Origin: Meghimatium bilineatum
Lineage: Eukaryota > Mollusca > Gastropoda > Stylommatophora > Philomycidae
Length of the DNA: 64,000 nt
Assembly: GCA_034231615.1 (NCBI GenBank)
Contig: CM067322.1
Coordinates: 63,131,032 to 63,195,031 of the forward strand
Reading direction: 5' to 3'
The notes under the pieces were generated by a model that was not told where the DNA came from, did no database searches, and was given only the letters and a program-made list of their open reading frames with translations. A program made the translations under genes and the position numbers. Of the stretch, positions 56,561 through 64,000 are shown in pieces. The stretch's first letter is position 1. Every line of letters starts with the position of its first letter.

Positions 56561-57635
56561 ACCACTCATAGCATGCACACGCAGTTTCAAACGATAGTTC
56601 CATGGAACTCAGAAACTGTACTTGTTAACATGGGGTCGTGGTCTCGATATGGGGCTTGCGACGTCTTGAGCACAAGGCAAAAGTCTTAATCACTACACTA
56701 CGATGATTCTCATATATATGCAGTAACACATGCTAATATTTACACTACAAAACAAAATGAGAAGCATAGCATTATGGAACATGTAACATCGTACACGAAT
56801 GAAAGTAAATATCATAAGGAATAAACAACGTAAGCGCAATCTGGCATGCTACATTAAGTGGCGCATGTGACAAGTCTTGACGATTAATGCTGTGGCATGT
56901 TTGCTGTGTTTTGTAAGTTACATATATAAATTCCAACAGAATGAATGTCAAGTGCACATGCGTGAACGACATTTCAACTAGGACACGTGAACTATAAATT
57001 ACACAAACTGTCTCTACCACAGAATATGTCACAAACCCTTTTTAATTCTTTTAATCTGTCTTCGGTCAGTAGCACCAATAGTTTCAATGAATTGTGGTTT
57101 TTTTTTTTTAGTTCCGTACATTAAGTGCAGCAGTAGCCACTTTTTAACGAAGCAAATACGTACATTATTTAGCGAAACAAAATATCGATAACGATGCATT
57201 TTCCAGTAGCTATGTCTACTGACGCATCCAGTAATCTGCCCGCTACATACTGAGACCAGTCTTTTCCCCTTGGATAACCCAGGGGGACGGGGGGGGGGTC
57301 TCTAAGTACGTGGCGCGCTCTGATCGATGCATACATACTGACTTTTTAATCTGAGTTCAGCGAGGTCACGAAAGCTTAATGAAACTACGTATAACATTAA
57401 AAAGTTAAAATCTGATCACTGCTCCTCGTAATGAACCTTCGGTTCATATCGTCCTTGACGATCCTCAATTGCGGCTTTGTGGGAAGTGGGAAGTTTTTCC
57501 AACCTGTCTCAGCAAATATGTCTCAAAAGTATCACAAATTTTTTTGGGGCGAACGTCCTAACAATGGCAAGTTTACAAGTTATTGCGGAAAGGGAAAGAT
57601 TATGCTCCAAAAGCGAAAACATCCGTGGTAATACG
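56561..57635. other. No gene recognised
   Basis: No coding region recognised. A G9-type homopolymer run lies at about 57290-57298. Confidence 0.35.
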
Positions 57636-57639
57636 GTGG

Positions 57640-58320
57640 AGTATCCCGAGTTCCTGCCCTTGATGCTCTCTGATAATCTATCTATACGATTTGGCCCTTT
57701 TTTGCCTTGCAGAGTCAGGGGTAGTTCTCTGGAGATTGCCTTCTTGTATGCTGTTTGTAAGCTTGTTCCTGTGGCTTCTTTGATGACTGTGGTACATTTT
57801 TACATAGTTTGCCTCTGGCTTTATAGTCGTGATTTCTATGTGTCATGACCATCTCTGGCATGATGTCTGTTGGTAGTCTGGAAGTGTGTGAAAACCACTT
57901 GATCTATTGTATTTTAATGTGTTTCAATATTTTTATTGTTTTGGTATCTATCTGATGTTATTATTTCTAATTCTATCTCTTAATTACACTCTGAATATTC
58001 TTTTGTCTTGTGCTGTCATTGTCCAGGTTTGGCACTGATAGCACAGTGATGGGATAATAATAATCTTGCATACTGCAACTTTAGTTGTTTACATTTTTGT
58101 TCTTAAAAATACGTGTCATCTGTGCTAGGATCTGGTATATTTTGTTGCATCTATTTTGTATCTCTGTACTATTTTCCCTTCACTCGAAATAATACTTTCT
58201 AAGTAAGTGAAGTCCTTTACCTGTTTAATGTGTTTATTATCGATGGAGAAAAACAGTTTCTTTGTTGTCAAGGGCGAATCAGATAATTTTTGGGCCAAAT
58301 CTATGTGAATTCAAGGTTGT
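57640..58320 (-). mobile_element. RTE-like LINE 3' portion
   Basis: Reverse complement of the family at 3757-4003 and 10360-10880: GGCATGATGTCTGTTGGTAG, GGAAGTGTGTGAAAACCACT and GGCTTTATAGTCGTGATTTC. Upstream in ORF2 sense it carries CCAGGTTTGGCACTGATAGC and further ORF2 text to about 58300. Confidence 0.75.
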
Positions 58321-59785
58321 TGCTTTCTTTTTAAGCAATTGTTGATTATATTATTTGTATATTGTGTGTTACACTGTCAACTATACTATTATTTTAACTG
58401 CAGTTACCCTCACATATTTGAGGAATTAAAATAAGCTAAGGTTCTCTGCTATTTTCCTTCCCAGGGGGTTATTTCTAAGAAAACCAGGGGTTATTTCTAA
58501 ACTTATGGATGACCTTGACCGTAAGATCTTGCGTTTATAATAATGATTTATTTTGACTATTTATACTGTACCTCAACTTCTACTTTCTCTTTTTTTAAAC
58601 AAATGATTTATCGATCTTTTATATTAAAGTTACATTTGAAGCCTATTATGTCTTAGAAATTGCTATTCAAATATTATTAAAATTTGAGTCGCGACTAATA
58701 CATGCAATGGTATCGCCAGAAAAATATGGATGGTCGGCGGTCGAATTAATAACTAATTTGACGAGGAATACTTCATCAACAAAGTGATAACATAAAGTAG
58801 AAATAAATGACTCAGATGAAATCATAGAAAAATGAATCAATGGTAATGAAGCAGAATATTTCAGTGCGCAAAATCAAAATGAACGGCTCAACAATACCTG
58901 GTAATCTGGATAATATTGTATAGAAAAAGTGTATTGGAAACGTGGCATCGAATAAGACGGAAAAAAGCAGCTTATCATCAAATGAAAAGAATCTAATGAG
59001 AGATGTCTGTATCGGTGATGACGATGCAATAATCCTTTTAGCTTGTGTACTGATAGCTCTTGGAATCCCATAGTTTTTCTGACACAAGCACATGTTCTCT
59101 TCAGATGAGTGATCGGGGCGCCATCCGTACTCGCATAAGATTTGTTGTATCGAACGCATGGGTGTATTAGTAGATGGGAGAATTATAGATGAATGTTGGC
59201 ATGGGTGTATTAGTAGATGGGAGAATTATAGATGGATGTTTCGTCCTCGAACTGAGACATTCTAATGGCCTAAGAATAACAATATCCTAGAATCATCACA
59301 TCCAGCAGGAATACAGAATATATTTCTGTGCAGATTATCTCTTAATTCTGTTTTTTTAGATGTGTTGACCTATCCTCTGTTGCCAACATCAAGCATTCCC
59401 ATCATTTTGGGAGTCTTTTACAAACTAATCAAGGTGGAATGTCTGCTGGCTTGCATCTTTTGGTCATCCATGGGAATCATTTGATAGAAGACAAACATGA
59501 AAGTGCGAAAATTGAAAATGCAGTGAAAATTGTCACAGGTCACAGATTGTCAACCTTTTCAACAACTTTTCCTTTTTCGCCTCCTACGAAATGTCTGAAA
59601 AGAAGACAGTGAGGCCTTTTCTTTGCACCTTAAGCCAAAAGCCCAGGCCCCGGTTACAACACGGGCGACATTTATCAACAGAAGAAAGAAAAAGTCCCTT
59701 CAATGCTACATATAGCAACGTCTGCCTATATGGATGGAAGCGAATCATAGAAAATAACAGATAACAAGTAGGAAATCGCTCGTGT
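58321..59785. other. No gene recognised
   Basis: Contains a 43-bp repeat of just under two copies at 59161-59240 (GTGTATTAGTAGATGGGAGA core). The 115-aa minus frame 58812-59159 shows no recognisable domain. Confidence 0.35.
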
Positions 59786-59789
59786 GTTG

Positions 59790-60060
59790 TCGGGACCCGA
59801 ACGGGAAGCAAATAATAGCAACACTGTTTACCTTCCATGCATGTCGTACGAGGCGACTAAGGAGGTTATGGGATGGAGTTGGCTGTCCCATCCCATATAT
59901 AATGTTAGTGACCCAACGCCATGCTGAAGTCGGATGTGTCATGTCGAAATGCGCATATATCGCAGCAATGCTGTAAACCATGACACAACGCATTCTGTTC
60001 TCCAGACTACATCCTGCTGATCTGCAGAAGTTTGAGAACGAACGCAGAAGAAGAAGACAA
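59790..60060 (+). repeat. ~270-bp SINE-like dispersed repeat, best-preserved copy
   Basis: Runs from CGGGACCCGAACGGGAAGCA through GGCGACTAAGGAGGTTATGG and ACATCCTGCTGATCTGCAGA to a CGAACGCAGAAGAAGAAGA tail. Six copies of the family are in the window. Confidence 0.75.
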
Positions 60061-60179
60061 GTAGGAAACTAGAGGTCATGCTGATGTAATTATTTCAAGA
60101 AGAATGTTTACAATCCAAATTGAAAAACTAACGAAGAGATATTGAAGAATATTAACACCGTAAGAAATATACTTGTCAA

Positions 60180-60425
60180 TATATGAGAGAGAAAAAACAG
60201 TCCAAAGTTGTTGGTCACGTCTTGAAAAGTGGGGCAAATGATATGCACTGTAACAGATACAATCCAGAGATAAAGAAACGGAGTCAAAGAGAGAAAATGG
60301 ATAATTTGATATTATGCCATGGTAGAGAGTTAGCGGTGGGTCTGATAAAGGTACTGCGGAGAGAATTATTTGGAGAACAATGACTGCATTTGTCACACAG
60401 AAAGGTACATGATGATGATGATATC
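60180..60425 (+). mobile_element. LINE ORF2 C-terminal fragment
   Basis: Plus strand reads QSKVVGHVLKSGAND and KRSQREKMDNLILCHGREL, ending in a GATGATGATGAT tail. Confidence 0.7.
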
Positions 60426-60739
60426 TGCTACTATTATTGCAAAAGCAAACATGCACATACTGCCAGCGCTCCGCAGTCATTAGTCAGATGCCTGCAAATA
60501 TGCCCCAGATAATAAGTTTACACAAAGATAATAGTCAACACAGCCTGATATAACCAGAATAGACTACAGTCTTTGAAAAAAGTGTTGTTCTTTAACACAA
60601 AAGGTGTAAATCTATTATTTCACAAACAAACAAGCAAACAAACAATATAAAATACTATTGGTTGAAACGGAGTGTACATACAAGCAAAACAACTAACAAT
60701 ATACAGGTAAATTCAAGTAGGAAGTGAGAGGATAAATTA

Positions 60740-60990
60740 CAAATTCTTGCGACTAATGGAAATTGAACGATTCTGGCAAATAATGGAGGGCAGATTTGGA
60801 AAGACCAAGAAGACGATGACCAAGGCAAGAAGACCAAGGCAGACCAAGAAGACGATGGACTGGCGACATTAAAGATAAAATGAATACGTCGTTGGAAAAT
60901 GCAAGCTTCATGGTCCAAGACAGAGAAGAGTTCAGTGAGTTCATTGGGAAGACAACGTTCTGGAGAGAATATGCCATATTGTCACTTGAC
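60740..60990 (+). mobile_element. LINE ORF2 C-terminal fragment
   Basis: Plus strand reads RPRRRWTGDIKDKMNTSLEN, then SFMVQDREEFSEFIGKTTFW. Confidence 0.75.
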
Positions 60991-61004
60991 ATACCATCGA
61001 AAAT

Positions 61005-61165
61005 AGGGGGTTATCCATAAACTACGTCAACAATTTTTCTCAGTTATTAATTTCACCCCCCTCCCCCTTTTGTACCCCTTGACAGCAACTAAACATATTT
61101 AAGGGACCCTATTTGTTTTATGTAAGACAATTAACTCCCCCCCCCCCCAAAAAAAAAATGTTTTC
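61005..61165. repeat. C-rich dispersed repeat remnant
   Basis: GGGTTATCCATAAACTACGT followed by C-tracts and a C11 run. It resembles a DNA-transposon-derived repeat common in invertebrates; this is recognition by eye only. Confidence 0.35.
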
Positions 61166-61552
61166 ACAGGTAAAGTAAGTAAATATTAAATAACTTTTTC
61201 AGAGTTTAATCAGATTGTTTAAAATTCAATCAATTTAATTAGTGTATAAAAATTAGTACTATTGACGTCTACTTTTATTAACCTCATTGTTAACAATTGT
61301 CAAACGTTTTCATTCCCCGACCACTAATTGTTGACTTAATTTATAAACAGCCCCAACTGGAGCGACCTACAAGTTTTGATAATTATGAATGTATTATAAA
61401 TATAACAACCATTAAAATCGCGTTAACATATTTTTACACAAATCACAGCACTTGTTGAATTGAAAGCAGCTGAAAATAAATGTGTCACATGTAGGAACCA
61501 TTTGCTGAATCAAATCTGCAGTATGTTAAAAAATAAAAACGATAAAAGTAAT

Positions 61553-62556
61553 TTGATTCTTTGGAACATGGGAGAGAAATAATAAAAGTTCCAATTTAGC
61601 TATAGACTTCCCTAGACAAAGCCAATACAGAACCAATAAACTGTTAAGAGACATCCAGTTTATTGGTGTCATCAATGAATATCTCGGGTCTGAAGCTCAT
61701 AGCATCATCTCCCCAAACAGTGTTGTTGTATATGACTGAGTCCAGGCTTGGAAGAATAGAGGTTTATTTGGGCAGAGTTTAGCCTCTCAGTGACTTACTC
61801 AGAATATATGTTAGTTAGTTAGCTAGTTATTCCTCTAGGGCCTAAGACAGCACATAGGGCGGATGTTAGAGATTTCCATGTCTCTTGATTCATTGCAATT
61901 TGTTTTAGGTATTCATTGTTTCTGATACAGATGGTGAAACGTTCACTTGTAATAGTTCTACGTAAAGTTTCTTTTGGTCTTCCTCATGTATGTAATAGCA
62001 AAAGGAAAGTTACAAGCAATACGTTGTTTTTCATGAATAACAAAGTTTACATGTATTATGTCATTCTTGTCCTGAATGGTCAGAATTTGATCTGTTCCTG
62101 CCTTACCTTTGATCTCCTGGTACGCATTTTCTTGCACATTAGGGTTTATTACCATGTAAACGATACACCATTAGATTGTAACTCTCATCGTTTCAGTTCA
62201 AGCACAGGAACAGATCAATAACGATTTTATTTAAACTAACATTTTCTAAACACGTCAACGCTGCAGACTTCACTCGCTTGCTCATCTCATGTATGTAGGC
62301 ATCAATACAGTTATCAACATCCGTGATATCTCTGACTTGTCGCTTCTTTTTTTCAACTTATCATTAACATTGTCTGGGAGTTTGAGGCAATCTTCTTTGC
62401 TCTAAAGACATCCCCGTGAAGATAGTACAGTCATGTCATGAAGCTCACTTAGTTTACTGCTTGTTATTCTCATGCTAGAGATCTTACATTCTGCATCAGA
62501 ATCTTAATATCCTTATCATCATATTTAGAACGGGGTGCAAAGGTAACGCATGCATT
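61553..62556 (-). pseudogene. P450 pseudogene, decayed exon 3 of a third CYP2-clan gene
   Basis: Collinear with gene B exon 3. Minus strand reads RSKYDDKDIKIL (B: FEYQDEDFQKL), NPNVQENAYQEIKGKAGTDQ with TIQDKND, IHEKQRIA where B has IHETQRLA, and LPSLDSV and WGDDAMSFRPE-like text. Damage: stops after RSLA and in the I-helix region (LFLCLN then stop, where AGTE is expected), about 170 bp of foreign repeat at about 61808-61980, several frameshifts, and a shortened haem loop that loses the Cys ligand context. Exons 1-2 were not found upstream (62557-64000); a GC-rich repeat abuts its 5' side. It cannot make a P450. Confidence 0.9.
61808..61980 (-). mobile_element. Repeat insertion inside the P450 pseudogene
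   Basis: TTCCTCTAGGGCCTAAGACA through GATACAGATGGTGAAACG has no counterpart in gene B exon 3 and separates the VIHE part from the EEVT part. Probably a LINE piece; the family was not determined. Confidence 0.5.
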
Positions 62557-62650
62557 GGCGCACCCAAAGTTAGTGGATAACCAAGATCCCTCATGTACCT
62601 CCTAACGGAGCACCCTGGAAGCAGAAACACGGCGGCTCGTGCTGATTCGT
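62557..62650 (-). mobile_element. GC-rich LINE 3'UTR tail scrap
   Basis: Complement of the tail seen at 45110-45180 and 49000-49070 (GGATAACCAAGATCCC, CACCCTGGAAGCAGAAACAC). Confidence 0.6.
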
Positions 62651-62965
62651 GCTAATGAGAACGATCAAGTGTCAAAGGATACATCAATGGATCAATCTGA
62701 CATAATTAAGGAACGAGTGCACTGCGAAGATTTAAAAAGATTGAATCTTGGCCGCTCTTAAGATTGAAGGAAATTGATGTAAATATTGGACAATTCCGTA
62801 AAGATGAAAATAGTTATTGAGACAGGAATCAGAGCACAAAGGACACCCATTTTAATCTGATGATAATCTTCACTCATCCAAAGCTCAAGAACACAGCCTG
62901 GAATTGCGTCCACATAATATAATACAATGAATAATACTATCCATCTCTCTATTCACTAAACTCTT
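62651..62965. other. No gene recognised
   Basis: Spacer between the P450 pseudogene side and the terminal LINE; nothing identified. Confidence 0.35.
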
Positions 62966-64000
62966 TGTTGCCTTTCAGCGTCAGGGTTGAAGAATTTTCT
63001 GGAAACGGCCCTCTTGTGCGCTGAGTATATTGTAGAATTTGTCGTCTCTTTCATTCCAGTGGTCCATCGTTTTCGTGGTCAGCCTCTAGGTCTGCCTTCA
63101 CTGTATCTGTGTAGCATAGCTTGATGTGGTATGCTGTCTGATGGTAATCTGCTGATGTGTGCAAACCATTTGATATGTTGTCTCTTAATATATTCCAAGA
63201 TTGGGGTGGTGCCTGTTTTTTGTCGAATGTCCTCATTTATCACTGTCTCTTAGCTATAATTCCTATGATTCTGCGTAAACATGTCATTTCAGCTGTTACA
63301 AGTTTACGTTTGTCTTGTGCTGTTGTTGTCCATGTTTGGCATTAGTAGCACAGCGTTGGCATAATACTCGTTTTGAATAGTGTTATTTTGGTGTTTAAAT
63401 CTACGTTTTTGTTTTTGAAGATTGGTGTCATATGCCCTAGGGCTTGGTATGCTTTACTACATCTATTGTGTATTTCTTTGCTGCTCTTGCCGTCTGTTGT
63501 TATAATACTTCCTAGGTATGTGAATTATTTCACCTGGTTAAGTCTGTTGTTTTCAATATATATATTTTGCTGTTTCTTTCTGTTCTTTCTATCGCCATTA
63601 CTTCGTTCTTTTCTATATTTATCTTCATTTTAAAGGTATGGCATGTTTGATGTAATCTATCTATTTGTCTTTGCAGTTCCTCTTCTGATAATGTCACTAG
63701 TGCTTGATCGTCTGCAGAAGTTAGTTTTTTCCCCGTTGTGTTTGCTACTTTGAAGATGTCATCTACGCATGTTATGAACAATAGGGGGGGGGGGAATAGT
63801 ACACATTCCTGTCTCACACCTAAGTGGATAGAAAAATTATCAGATGTATCGTGCTCGTTCTTACTGGACATTGAGTATTGGCGTATATGTTCTGACATAG
63901 ACTTATTAGATGTTGGGGAACTCCATGTGTGTGTGTGTAGTATTATCCTTAGCTGTGCACTATTCAATCTGTAAAAAGTTTTCTCTAGGTCCACGAAAGA
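62966..64000 (-). mobile_element. RTE-like LINE running off the right edge
   Basis: Minus strand reads FVDLEKTF at about 63980, HLGVRQECVLFPPPLLF (RT motif), SADDQALVTLSEEELQRQID (catalytic box with SADD for YADD) and MKINIEKNEVMAIERTE. The tail to 62966 matches the RTE-like 3' ends elsewhere. It is degenerate and incomplete because the window ends. Confidence 0.85.

Noticed and set aside
56259-56689. Overlapping ORFs on both strands
   Set aside because: Translation of the (AT)n(GC)n(GT)n microsatellite.

Overview
This is an AT-rich, intron-bearing, transposon-rich eukaryotic window. The host genes are all of one kind: cytochrome P450 genes of the CYP2 clan, all on the minus strand, which looks like part of a tandem CYP array. 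P450 sequence style, LINE families, SINE-like repeats and minisatellites suggest an invertebrate, most likely a mollusc (perhaps a gastropod). That assignment is inference.

Layout: (1) 1-4.7 kb holds a 335-bp LINE-derived element with a 9-bp target duplication (193-527), a DNA transposon with CACTG ends and an uninterrupted 556-aa transposase-like gene (1115-3308), and a LINE 3' end with a GATA-repeat tail. (2) 4.7-9.3 kb is P450 gene A, of which only exons 2 (4757-4871) and 1 (9141-9331) are seen; exon 3 would lie beyond the left edge. (3) 9.4-23 kb is A's upstream region, with LINE fragments, a 42-bp minisatellite (12.48-13.73 kb) and a 2.5-kb RTE/BovB-like LINE. (4) 23.85-35.91 kb is P450 gene B, complete in three exons (492 aa, all P450 signatures). 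Its 6.6-kb intron 2 carries a full-length 4.04-kb LINE (27415-31457) with a 10-bp target duplication. (5) 36-45 kb is B's upstream region, paralogous to A's. (6) 45-61 kb is mostly LINE debris, one unidentified exon-like segment near 51.1 kb, and sequence in which I recognise nothing. (7) 61.55-62.56 kb is a decayed third P450 exon 3, and the window ends inside an RTE-like LINE.

The main structural result is a direct segmental duplication: about 4.3-21 kb matches about 27.2-43.7 kb in the same order and orientation, including both P450 exons, intron pieces and upstream DNA. Comparing the copies shows which elements arrived later: the 4-kb LINE and a 580-bp element at 39.5 kb are in B only, and A keeps the empty sites. 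I saw no tRNA, rRNA, CRISPR array or prokaryotic-type operon.
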